Below, in pieces: positions 53,001 through 62,238 of a stretch of DNA of 64,000 nucleotides. Position numbers and translations under genes: made by a program. This DNA is from Phaeodactylum tricornutum CCAP 1055/1 (lineage: Eukaryota; Bacillariophyta; Bacillariophyceae; Surirellales; Neidiaceae). Each line of letters opens with the position of its first letter. Within the stretch, counting starts at the first letter, position 1. The stretch is from NCBI RefSeq assembly GCF_000150955.2, contig NC_011680.1, positions 128,435 to 192,434 of the forward strand, given 5' to 3'. The notes beneath the pieces were generated by a model. The model ran no database searches and was not told the origin of the DNA. It worked only from the letters and a program-made list of their open reading frames with translations.

Positions 53001-54149
53001 TGGTTCATTATTCTACAAAGTATGAGCGAGACAGAATGGTTATACCTCTTTCTAACCTCCATTGCATGCATGACCATTGCCTTTCTCGGAACCGTTGCAT
53101 CCGTCCTCGGCTACCATATTGAGCTTGAAAACTTTGAAGATGTTGACCAGATATTTCAAATTTGGATTCTTGCTTTGCCTGCCTTAATTCCCGTAACGGG
53201 TGCACCTCATTTCTTTAAATCCCAAGGCTCTCATCCGTTTGGCTCTGGTGGCTGGCTGGCAACCTACATGAGCATTGCGAGCATCACACTACTCGTCTTT
53301 GCTCTATCGTTGAGAAGCCGTCTTTTGAAGAATCAGTCCACGCGTTCAGTCGCTAATCTAAGCTCAATCTTCTCTTGGTTGTGCGCTGTCACCGTAATAT
53401 ACGGCAGATACGGCGTTTCTGGCATGGATGCCAACTACGACGTTATAACTTTCGCTGGGGTGCCATTTCCAATTTTAGGAACTATCATTGTATCTCCGAT
53501 CTTGTTAGCACTTGAAGGCGAATCGGCATCCTCTGAGAGCAGGAGCCGAGTCCAAAGACTGACAACGGCTGGTCCTCGGACGCAATCATCGATGGGTTTA
53601 AAGTTTTCTTCGTTAAACGAATCTAACCGTTTCGCACCGTTGCTCACAGCGATCAATGTTGTGTTTATCGCTGCAAGCTTGTATGCAGTTCTCCTTCGTG
53701 GATCCGGTCTGTTCAATATGTTTGGAGCATCGGTCGCAAAGAGTCATGAAGGAGTTTTCTACAAAGTTTTCGGCGACGCTGACAAAGACAACGAGGACCT
53801 TGCCGTACTTGCTCAAAAGACTATTTCTCACAGCAAAGCGCTGGCCACTTCAGCAAAACTGGCGGGCAGTGGATTTTGGACGGCGGGCGGATTCTTTGGT
53901 CCAATGATGCACTTAGGTGGTATAGGGGCAACTGCTCCAAGCTTTGCTCTACAAATTGCGCATTGGTTCAAGTACAGGAACGTGTCCGCGTCAATTTCTA
54001 CCCTCGTACTTCCTTTGAATGCTGTGCCGTTGATTCTGTGCCGCGGTATTCCAGCACTGCAAGCAGTGGCTCTTATCAATATAGTGACAGGTATTTTTCA
54101 GGCAGCCAGTATACGCAAAGCAGACCGACTCTCGCAAATGCAAATTTAG
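50091..54149 (+). CDS. Very large multi-pass membrane protein of unknown function
   Basis: A 1352-aa intronless protein from ATG 50091, followed by ATG at 50098 in another frame that is a shadow. The first about 100 residues are Ser/Ala/Tyr/Pro-rich and disordered. From about residue 105 to the end there are roughly 25-30 hydrophobic helices with short loops, interrupted by a Ser-rich loop near 350 and an acidic loop near 665-675 (DDKDLEEEDEML). I do not recognise a transporter or channel signature, and there is no repeated domain I can see. The size and helix number recall giant stramenopile membrane proteins of unknown function. It is convergent with the Atg22-like gene, 118 bp between stops. 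Confidence 0.85.
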   Translation: MYHDDASPYAAPGATFGTESHGSVSGSSNIGGGLAQRHRSTESATAPSPFVQSPTSYTYPAATTTNSAAYGYYAGGAAPSAYPSPSTQWGTRPSKNTAPTYQHNGAAMAFLIPSLYVMLIQDHVHDGASWSSSTPLTTFAILTVLLYCLDMSNLREGFLYTLWLSVIVVLSVWGWGLLLQLGDEDEHSGLNVLLILLQTGVYGFVLASGATFVSLQCHWIVQTMPVNTNGSTAAVTSKSMYLDKPANPLPSASSAEASAAGIGLEHMLHGVVPVVFAATCTPTIVGYLESMYGRDTAATLMPYIFLFLLVSALLAFGSSTTSFPITPSAADRSGNGSNLDSKAISSKRPDFIIRPQVAFWHTSLVLIVPVTMHVGICYKRLLSRYADSDDWYDWFLAVAIPYLCLYGLSALDNSDVFPNPYSNRALFGAGGVTLRGTLVPLGVSVLASLALQQRYLIPLCHQFSYHFLGHKSSSWLVSLYWTIATLSFVLCVWFWGRKSVVTNQPIFGEYHEDVVQLTLSLGGLALGKAFGLPWNFTPLPILAFLGLSLWLTTRMLRYLTIFLFVVHAAGVVTFTYRFAGIDHSLALPLGMNVSLIRFGMLLVTSSILIGLVAGLGVRSTGGFGAKILKNVDVTGLVLIAYTLTSMALEIALLKRPVPSSELMGVDDKDLEEEDEMLYDHTWAYMTSFVVICITVFMKKVRILSARTSGIVLALAMGKAVSIFIDDGEEEDPADGSSLTAVFIRALCAAVLCIVMFAPRIFLQPIYLKSAIRSRGLFNGRGGSELPTRALQTIVLYAFVFLPIALVIAIPYVLFPLASALAGEYGGDSFYSSTPPVSELIGSTVALWGLACLSTLNFYLPDGGGEMWKKLSALAFLMGVGIFFTAPTFGAGNKDVMMNPYASISSVGSQMVLRSKSRTGGWGLLSAALATFLSIAGPLELKERRNKSGRKDKYLLFRTMSFSLLFGGGVSWFIILQSMSETEWLYLFLTSIACMTIAFLGTVASVLGYHIELENFEDVDQIFQIWILALPALIPVTGAPHFFKSQGSHPFGSGGWLATYMSIASITLLVFALSLRSRLLKNQSTRSVANLSSIFSWLCAVTVIYGRYGVSGMDANYDVITFAGVPFPILGTIIVSPILLALEGESASSESRSRVQRLTTAGPRTQSSMGLKFSSLNESNRFAPLLTAINVVFIAASLYAVLLRGSGLFNMFGASVAKSHEGVFYKVFGDADKDNEDLAVLAQKTISHSKALATSAKLAGSGFWTAGGFFGPMMHLGGIGATAPSFALQIAHWFKYRNVSASISTLVLPLNAVPLILCRGIPALQAVALINIVTGIFQAASIRKADRLSQMQI

Positions 54150-54267
54150 AGGACAAACCAAATTATAGAACCAAACCTTATACGTCGAGGTCTGTGATTG
54201 CGTTGCTGGAGAATCCTTTGAAGTCGGCACTCGACGTAATATGCATGTTTCAATATACCTTCTCTCA

Positions 54268-55887
54268 TCATGTAGCTGATGTGGTAATAAGCATTCCGTT
54301 TGCCACCAAATGTCCCCGCCCTGCTTTGACGACCGCGTCTTGATAGCTGCCGATGCAAATTAGAAAAACTATACCTGTGAGAAACCATATCGCCAAGGTA
54401 CCGATTCCGATACGTTGACTTATGCCAGCTTCGTTCAAGGCCGTAAATATCAGCGGGGGCAACCAAGTTAAAATTTGACCCGAAAACAAGTAGACTCCCA
54501 TCAGCTCTGCATCTTGGCCCGTCGGAATGAGAACAGAGGCCAAGATTCTATCTGTCGTCCATTTCCAGCCAGTAGCCGTACCCCACACTACCGCTAGGAC
54601 TCCTGTCTCGACTTGTTGTCCGGGTCCCTTTAAAACTATTGCCGCCAAAATAGTGTTTATCGTGATCAAAATGGTTGCCAATATTGAGGATCGTATGGGG
54701 TCGAGGCGCTTCATGGTTACACCGGCCAGGTACGCGCCCGGAACGGTTCCGAGGAGCATGGCGAGAATTGCAAAGCCGCTTTCGGTCGTATTGAAATCCA
54801 AAGTATCGGTGACGTACGTCAATGCAATCGTCGCCAGTGAATTGACGCCAGCGTCGACGAACGCAACGGAAAGGTAGAAATACTTAAGTGTAGGTAAGCT
54901 TTTGCAAATATGAATGCTTGTGCGGTAGACTTGAATGAAGCCGGCAGTCCAGATGGACTTTTCCGGCGGCAACGAGCGCGCGGAAGGACGGCTTTGGAGA
55001 AGCCGGAACCAGGCCAAGTAAAGAGTCAAGCTACTCAGCACAAACGCAGTAGAAAGTCCTACTCTTGCGACAGCAAGCTCGTTGTTAGAAAAACCTCCGA
55101 GCGTAGCAATACTGACGATGCTGGCGAGAAACAAAACCATTGACCCGAAACTTGCCACGGTAAAACTGCGAGTGAAGGTGCTAAGACGTTCCTCTTGATC
55201 GGTGAGTTCGGGAAGATATGCATAAGTAACCATGGTTTGTGCCCATCCAACGAGCGCCAATATCACCAGCACATTTGCCATGTAGAACCAGTTGTTTTGG
55301 GAGAGAAACACGAGCGGCAAAAGCAACAGGCAGAACATAATCGACAGCCATCTACCAAACAGCAGGCGATGCGGAGTGTAATCGACAATGGCTCCCATAA
55401 AAGGCATGAGTGCTGAACTTGAAACTCCCACCACCATGGTGTATATAGTCAAAAGTGACGATGGTCGAATTCCGTACACTCGTCCATAACACTCTGGAAT
55501 CTCGTCTGATCCGTCGGGAGGATCGACAGCGCAGCCGGCGTCGGTTTTTGCAAGTCGTAACATGGCCGTGCTCAAAAATGCTCCCGCTGATATGAATGCA
55601 ACTGCTCGGCCGATGGCATCCAGTGCCCACCCCAGCGCTTCAGCATTACCACAAAACCAGGGTTTCCCACGCCAGCGTGGGTAAAAACGGGGAAGTTGAG
55701 ACGTATCGAAAGGTTCGGTCTCTAGCGAAGTTGTTGGTTGAGCGTCAGCTGTCCGATCTGTTCGATTCTTTTCACTTGCATGAATTTTTCTGCTGCATGC
55801 CTGTTGCTCTCGCGGTCCTTCATGCTCATCTATAAGATCGGCTGCTCCTAAGTCGCTTCGTGCTTCGTGCTCATGTTGTTGTTTCAT
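54268..55887 (-). CDS. Atg22-like major facilitator transporter
   Basis: A 539-aa protein from ATG 55887 (MKQQHEHEARSDL); the frame is open four more codons only to a TTG. A hydrophilic N-terminus of about 80 residues precedes twelve predicted membrane helices. The block VTYAYLPELTDQEERLSTFTR, followed by SFTVASFGSMVLFL, resembles the YNAFLPEL...R..VS..G...GY.G segment of the Atg22/vacuole effluxer family, which exports amino acids from the vacuole after autophagy. TTDRILASVLIPTGQDAELMG in the second half fits the family too. Substrate is inferred from family only. Promoter contains the TTACAGTTA element at 56216-56224. Confidence 0.8.
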   Translation of the reverse strand: MKQQHEHEARSDLGAADLIDEHEGPREQQACSRKIHASEKNRTDRTADAQPTTSLETEPFDTSQLPRFYPRWRGKPWFCGNAEALGWALDAIGRAVAFISAGAFLSTAMLRLAKTDAGCAVDPPDGSDEIPECYGRVYGIRPSSLLTIYTMVVGVSSSALMPFMGAIVDYTPHRLLFGRWLSIMFCLLLLPLVFLSQNNWFYMANVLVILALVGWAQTMVTYAYLPELTDQEERLSTFTRSFTVASFGSMVLFLASIVSIATLGGFSNNELAVARVGLSTAFVLSSLTLYLAWFRLLQSRPSARSLPPEKSIWTAGFIQVYRTSIHICKSLPTLKYFYLSVAFVDAGVNSLATIALTYVTDTLDFNTTESGFAILAMLLGTVPGAYLAGVTMKRLDPIRSSILATILITINTILAAIVLKGPGQQVETGVLAVVWGTATGWKWTTDRILASVLIPTGQDAELMGVYLFSGQILTWLPPLIFTALNEAGISQRIGIGTLAIWFLTGIVFLICIGSYQDAVVKAGRGHLVANGMLITTSAT

Positions 55888-56273
55888 TGTCCACGGCAAG
55901 TAATGTTACGCAAGAAATTCACTGTTCCGTGAAACTGCTATAATAATCAACTGTGACGCCGAAGCCCCGTCTGCTCTTGGACAAGCCCGAATTTCACAGC
56001 CAATCACATTTCTTCGCCTGTCTGTCGCGATGACAAGGAAGTGTGCATGCATTTTCGCGTTTTTACAGCTTGTAGAGCATGTTGACCACGAATGAAGTTG
56101 TATCTGACTTTGCAAAGGCTACTCACTCTAGTTAGCTAGTAGAATAGGAGATGAGGGAGACTGGACCGGAATACAATATCATGCAGCTGTTTCCTGATGA
56201 CGAGCAGGAAACGCCTAACTGTAAGCGAAAATCCAAACCAAAAATATTTTTTTCTACGTGAAGGTACGTCCGA
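55888..56273. other. Promoter of Atg22-like gene
   Basis: About 385 bp between two minus-strand genes. Contains the TTACAGTTA element at 56216-56224. Nothing else seen. Confidence 0.5.
56216..56224 (-). promoter_or_regulatory. TTACAGTTA element upstream of Atg22-like gene
   Basis: Exact copy in the context cTTACAGTTAGG, in sense with the gene and 329 bp before its ATG. Confidence 0.4.
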
Positions 56274-59200
56274 TTAAGCTATGGTATGGAGGATCGCCAG
56301 AAAAGACACAATCAAACCACCGTTCAAGATAACTTGTGCAGAACTACTGGAGGCAGCGGTGCGGAATGAATTGTCTTGCAAGGCTGAATAGCTGATGGAT
56401 AGTTGTGCGGAGCAGGCCTCGTCCAGTGTGCAGTCTGGATCCACGCAGTCAATCAGTCCGTCCCCATCCTGATCGAGACTATCCCCGCAGAATCCACTCT
56501 CCCCCGAGCTCAGAGCCAAACAGTAGTCATCTATTGCGGCAACCTCACAGTTCTCTCGGCAGCCTGAGAGGGTACTGTCCATGTTTCGGAAGTAAAATTG
56601 GTGAGAGGTTAGAGTGCCTGGGTCGAAGAAGAGAGCAATGGTATTGATAACCGTGTCATCCAGATCACCATCTGGGCGGTCCCAAAAGTCCAATGCTATA
56701 CGTTCCCATTCGTTTCTCCTAGTGGTAAATGCCACGTATCGACTGTGGCGGCCCGTTGGATAATTGTCGGCCACTGCGGTCGGCAAGCTATCAAACTGAA
56801 GAATTATCTGAGTGCACTCAGGCGCGTCCGTCCAAACATCCATGTATATCTTTCGACGACCAATAACATATTCCGATGCTTTTTCAATAGAACCTGTTTG
56901 GTAGTAAATCATATCGTACAAAGTAGCTTCGTCGCGTGCATAATCCACTACCGGCGTCGAGCCGTCCGGAGCAACACCTGGAACAGTGTAGGGTGAAGTC
57001 GAAAGCCAGTATGCAGCCTGTTCCTCGATTGTAGCCGGATCGATCAGGCTAAAATCAACAGAGTATCCCGCCGAAAGAACGGCTGCATCGCAGCAATCCA
57101 AAAAAATGCTGTCAATCGTTGGACAGCACTGACCTGAAAGCCCAGCGCAAGTTCCAATGGCGACGCAATCGGCGCGACACATCTCGTCGTTCGCACAGTC
57201 AGGATCTTCGCAGTCAAACAAACCATCATTGTCGTTGTCAATTCCGTCGTTGCAGAAACCTGCTTCTGAGTTTGGATCGATCGGCCGGTTGTCGCAGCAA
57301 TCAAGATAGACTGCGTCAATCGTAGGGCAACACACTCCCGCAAGATCCAACGCAGCGCATCGCGGCTGCGCGTCACACTCTGCTTCGTCGTTGGAATAAG
57401 ACGGAGCAGCGCTGCTCGTAGGCCCGGAGGTTATGGGCATGATATTTGGTTTCGAGGACGGGATGTCCGATGAGCGACTAGTCACTCTAACAGTCCCAGT
57501 GGCGGTCGGGAAAGCAGTTTCACTCGAAGGCACTATTGAGGGAGGGTCAGAGGCGTTGCCCGTGGGCAACCCAGTGGGCGCCAATGTAGGGCTCAGCATC
57601 GTAGGCACTTCAGTTGCCCGTCCCTCTCTCAGAGGACAGGCAGGGTCTAGTCCGTAGCAATCCGCATCCTCACAGTCTATTTGATCGTCGCCATTGTATC
57701 CCTCACGATCGTTGTTTTCGCCATCTGTACACATTCCTTGTTCGGACTTGGCGTATGTACGGCAGGCATTGGTCGAAAGGGGTTCGCAATTGCTGGAGCA
57801 GCCTGCAGAAGAGCTGTCAAAGTTGCGGATCAGATATCGGTCACCGCGGAACAGAAATGGATCAATCAAAACGGCCAGCTGACTGACGGCGTTGTCAGCC
57901 ACGCTTGTGTCCGGGCGATCATAGTATGTAAACTCGACGCGCTGGAAGCTCTCTGAATCGTCTAGGTATCCAACGTATCGACTATGTCGCCCGATTGGAT
58001 AGTTGTCCGGTAATGCTGTGGTGGTATCTTCAAACTGAATTATAACTCGAGTGCAAGTGGCAGCCGTTGGCGATGATATGTCCATGTAAAACTTCTTCTG
58101 CTCTGACACATAGAGACTGGCGTCGGAGACATCAGAGGTACCGATGATGATGTTATCGTACAAGTCAGAAGCTAACCGATCGTATTGAAATGTTGGGATA
58201 CCGTCGATCAGGAGGAAGCTCTGACTTCCTGTTGAAGCACCGATAGTAGTGCTGCCTTCCTCAATTGGCACCACGGCGAATTCTTTCTGGTAGAGGGGCT
58301 GAACTTCCACTGGCATACTGTAGCTTAGGGGACCACAGTCAGCGGTCTGGCCGACAGCTTGAATATACCCTGAGACCGAACCGAAGGCGACAATGATGCA
58401 GTTTCCATCATCCAAGGAGGGTGTAAAACTCGAGCCTGTCGGGACTGTCCAAGCAATATCGGTGAACAAAACGTCACTATCGTCAATACAATAGAGCCCA
58501 TCGGCTCCATTGATCTGTACCAGGGACTCTCCGGTGATGCTTCCGATAGATCCTCCTGACATATCGTAGACACGAACGTAATCCACCTCCATTATCACAT
58601 CCACAGCTTGATCGCGATCCGGATATCCTGGCCAATTTCCTCCGACAGCCAAATTGAGTATCAAATGGTAAGTCTGCTCGAATGGCCAGCTGTACTTGGG
58701 CTGAATGTCGGAATTTGTATACGACTGATACTCAAAGCCATCTACCAACCAGGCGATACGGTTTGGTGTCTTCTCGATTGTGTAAATATGAAAATTTTCG
58801 CTAGGACTGGTAGGCATTTTCAGTGGACCTCCCAACTCAGACTTGTCTCGAAACAAGTTACCGTAGTGAATGACTCCATAAGCCTGCATTTTATGTCCAA
58901 GGACGTTATGGGTTAGGCTATGAAAAAGCGAATCGTTGTGGTCGTGTTCTAGTCTTCGGTACTTACTGAATTGGGTTCTCTGCCAATAAACTCCATAATA
59001 TCTGCATCAGAATACAGAAGAAACTATAAGTGTGGCCGAATCTTATCAGCTACACACAACATAGTGATAAATACGTACCAATCTCTCCACCTTTGGGCCA
59101 CAGCACTTCCGGAGAAGGCATCATCCAGAATGCACCCCATAAGCCTTGACCAAGGGGGACTTTGATTCGCGCTTCGATGCGAACGTAAGGCTGGGTCAAA

Positions 59201-59520
59201 TCAATGTCAAACTTCTCGAAGGAACGGATGCGTGCGGACGTAAACTCTTTCTCCCCGAAAGTTTGTCGCAAGGCGTTGATTTTGAGTGAACCATCCGCCA
59301 CTGCAATATTTTGGCTACGGTAAAACTGAGCTTCGTTATTTCCCCAACCACAGAGGTCTACGGAGATATCGCAACCATCACCAATTTGCGGAGTCCAGTT
59401 GTCGGCGTTGAGATTGGAACCGTCAAACTCGTCACTCCAGATAAGAGTGGGGCAAGTTTGGGCAGTTGCCTTTGCTAAGCAAGCAGCTAGTAAGGCGGTA
59501 GAGAAGAGACGAATCGACAT
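56274..59520 (-). CDS. Cell-surface GH16 endo-beta-1,3-glucanase with repeated extracellular modules
   Basis: Gene model complement(join(56274..58883, 58967..59001, 59079..59520)), 1028 aa. The start is ATG 59520. A signal peptide (1-22) is followed by a GH16 domain (about 25-267). The catalytic EIDIME motif (E146, D148, E151) spans the first intron and is finished by a 35-nt exon. LILNLAVGGNWPG and VDYVRVYD complete the fold. Such enzymes cut beta-1,3-glucans such as chrysolaminarin or callose. The rest is modular: two similar beta-rich modules (about 378-522 and 800-945) with DNYP.GRHSRYV and FxxDPxxxxxxxxxxRNxDS, Cys/Asp-rich repeats such as NDNDGLFDCEDPDC, and a Pro/Thr/Ser linker. The last residues (SSSAQVILNGGLIVSFLAIL) fit a GPI-anchor signal. 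Confidence 0.9.
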
Positions 59521-60608
59521 GGACAGTCCTCCCAAGAACTATTGGACTGCTTCACTTTGACAAATGCAGCTATCGGTAACGCGGAAATTGTGGTAGCCAC
59601 TGGCTTTTTCGTCCTGCCCAACCGTGTCCGACCCCCGTCATCCAGTACTCACACACAAGCCAAAGTTGATAGCGCGGAGTGGCTCTTGCTTTTTTGTTTG
59701 GCCTTTCCCGACGTTCGTGCATACGTTGGAACGACTGAAGAGAACCAATCACTTAATCTCGACGGCTGTATCTAGTAAAGGTCAACGCAGCTTACATAGA
59801 GTCAAAAAATCGACGTGACTGAAATATATACAAGCCCAGATCGAGGATACTTCCCCGACCGCGCCAGCAGCAAACAAAAAATGCCTACATAAGGAAGCCG
59901 ACAACAATAACGTATCGCGCACCAACAGAGTTTCGTGCCAAATTTTTTGGCACATTTCATTAAATGTAATGGCTCTTTTCTCGCCACCTTCGTAATTGAT
60001 AGTCTCGCCAGCCAGCGTTGTCCATAGAATTCGACAAGAAATTGCTCTTGGTGTGGATTCCTGACTGTAAGAACGTGTAACTCCCGCTAATATGCCCAAA
60101 TCGACAGGCGCAAACTGTCGGTTCGCTCTCTTTGGGAAAGATAGGAGGTCCAAAACAGGACGAACAACGAAAACAATACTGGTTGTATGAAAAAAAGTCA
60201 TTTTCGTTTACTGTTGAGAAGAATACTATAGCGAGATCTTCACAGCAAGGAGTCGAGGAAAATTCACATAGCATACATTTGAGAAGCAATCAACTACTGG
60301 AAGCGTGCTACATTAAGCAACGATGCCAAAGCAATAAAGGGGTTTTGAAAAAGGACACGCAAGACAGGCTCTCTAGCCGGGGCCGATGAGTGGCTTCTGT
60401 TTCATGTTTTTAAGTGTGTACGCTCAATAGGCTAAATGATACGTGTCGTCGACCGAAAACTACTCCGGCTTCTTTCACACATGAAGAGATTTATAGAAAT
60501 GCCGCGGAGAAAGCCATCGTGAATCAAAATGGCACAGGTAACCAAACAAACTCACCAGTAAGTCCGCAAGCCACAAATTGTTTCACTGTTAAGTCGATCC
60601 TCTATCTT
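59521..60608. other. Spacer and promoter of GH16 gene
   Basis: About 1.09 kb between two minus-strand genes. Contains the variant element TTACAGTCA at 60062-60070. A minus-strand open frame of 139 codons at 59782-60201 has no recognised motif and begins at a weak start, so it is not called. Confidence 0.5.
60062..60070 (-). promoter_or_regulatory. TTACAGTCA variant upstream of GH16 gene
   Basis: One mismatch from TTACAGTTA, in sense with the GH16 gene and 542 bp before its ATG. Confidence 0.3.
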
Positions 60609-61910
60609 CTACAAAATAACCCTTGGCATTTCCCCCTGCTTGGGAATAAATTGGTCGCGCACATCGTTTTGTACCGCACCCGCCAATTGCTGTAGGGGTA
60701 GCATCTGGAAGACATTCTCGATTTCCATGCCAACTTCGTCAATGCCTACCAGAACATAGGTTCCGACGGCGGTCGCTATGGAAATTCCGAGTGTGGAAAG
60801 CCCCGGAGATGAGAGCAAAGACATCGGTAGGAGCAAAACCCACATAACTACAACGCGACTCAAGTGTCGACTGTAGGTTGGTGGAATCGGACTCCCAAAT
60901 AGCCGTTCGCACCCGCCAACGACCTCCTCCAACGATCCGATTTTATCTTCAATCACAAACTTTATTGCCGAAGAGGAAGATCGATCGATCAAAGATTCTA
61001 ACATGTGCGAACAGATTTGTCGTAATCTGTATGTCACCGCGACGCTCGTTTTGGGATGCGAAGCAAGCCATTGGAAATCCCGTTCGTCAGGGAGCATGAC
61101 CCGTAACACAGCCTGTTGCGACTCGGAACTTTCTCCACGCAATGTAGCCTTCAGGATCCATCCCATCATGGCTATATGTCGAATGGCTAATGTCGACGCT
61201 TGTGGGCAAGCAGGGTAAAGGTAAACCCTGATAACACTGGCCAACGATCGAGTGTGGAGGATTAAGCGACCCCATAATAATCTAGCTTCCAAAAGTCTTT
61301 GCATGCTGGCGTTCGCACGAAGCGTTAGTAACAATGCGAGCGGAGCTGCTAGAAATCCGAAGGCCTTGGACGGTTCCGTCGCCGTCAAGAACCTTAAGAC
61401 CCAAAAATTCGATCGCGCCAGCCTCGCGACCAAAGCAGCCCAGGCTGCAGCGAGCAGAACCGTGGGGAGAATTTTGCGCGCGGTAGAGCTGGCTCCCCAT
61501 CGGATAACATGGTTTGTATATCGCACGTGGGGAGGGCGAGAATGGCTTTCCCACGTACTGTGTGTCCAAATGCGAGTGTAGCTGGATCCAGCGGAAATGA
61601 TAGCTGCCGGTGCGCTGAAATCAGCAGCTGGCGATACAGGGCGAATCGTCGATAGTTTTGCAAGATCTACGGACAGGTTTTGTAGCAGTGCTACTTTGAG
61701 AGCCTTGTTGCACGCATGCTCTCTTTCAGTCGAGGAATTGTGTGTGCCATCCACAAATTTTGCCGATAATCCGTTTCTTTCATACGTCTTTATGGAAGGC
61801 AGTTTGAACCTCATCTTATTTTGTGCTGCATGTCGAAAGGATTCAGCATAGTCGCATGATGTCAGTAGTGCAAGAAGCAACAAAGAGGCCCTCATTCGGG
61901 ACACCGGCAT
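60609..61910 (-). CDS. Plastid bestrophin-like anion channel
   Basis: A 433-aa protein from ATG 61910 (the frame is open six codons further to a TTG). MPVSRMRASLLLLALLTSCDYAESFRHA is a signal peptide with the plastid-type AESF cleavage and Phe at +1. After a soluble region of about 90 residues, bestrophin/UPF0187-type features appear: VIRWGASSTARKILPTVLLAAAW, PLALLLTLRANASMQRLLEARLLWGRLI, then ERLFGSPIPPTYSRHLSRVVV and a terminal TYVLVGIDEVGMEIENVFQMLPLQQL. RANxxxxRxxEAxxxWG and the Pro-rich turn are family marks. Bestrophins of this type pass Cl- or HCO3- across thylakoid membranes. Bicarbonate delivery in a CO2-concentrating mechanism is a family-based inference. Confidence 0.87.
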   Translation of the reverse strand: MPVSRMRASLLLLALLTSCDYAESFRHAAQNKMRFKLPSIKTYERNGLSAKFVDGTHNSSTEREHACNKALKVALLQNLSVDLAKLSTIRPVSPAADFSAPAAIISAGSSYTRIWTHSTWESHSRPPHVRYTNHVIRWGASSTARKILPTVLLAAAWAALVARLARSNFWVLRFLTATEPSKAFGFLAAPLALLLTLRANASMQRLLEARLLWGRLILHTRSLASVIRVYLYPACPQASTLAIRHIAMMGWILKATLRGESSESQQAVLRVMLPDERDFQWLASHPKTSVAVTYRLRQICSHMLESLIDRSSSSAIKFVIEDKIGSLEEVVGGCERLFGSPIPPTYSRHLSRVVVMWVLLLPMSLLSSPGLSTLGISIATAVGTYVLVGIDEVGMEIENVFQMLPLQQLAGAVQNDVRDQFIPKQGEMPRVIL

Positions 61911-62238
61911 GTTTTCGCTCACTTCCAAGACAAGTTCGAATAAAGAAGTGAGAAGATCGGAATGACAGGATGTTCGATCATTTCGACGAGACGTTCATTT
62001 CCATGCGATCGGCATTTACATTACATACGGTACTGCTTGTTTGAGAATTAGGAATCCACTAGAGAATTAGGAATCCGACGGTCGAGCCCAAAGTCATTTG
62101 ATAGATACCAGCGATATTTGACGGACTACAGACAGAGCCAGCAGCTCAACGACGAAGACCACCAAGTTTCCTCGTGTCCACATTTTTGCTTCGGCAAACT
62201 AGCAAAAAACACTTACTGTTAGATTCACAGCAACAACT
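61911..62238. other. Divergent promoter of bestrophin-like and S1-domain genes
   Basis: About 330 bp. GAGAATTAGGAATCC occurs twice (62044-62058 and 62063-62077), a short direct repeat. TTACTGTTA lies at 62214-62222 just before the S1-domain ATG. Confidence 0.45.

Noticed and set aside
59782-60201. 139-codon minus-strand frame upstream of the GH16 gene
   Set aside because: No motif or targeting signal. The sequence is typical of random frames in this spacer.
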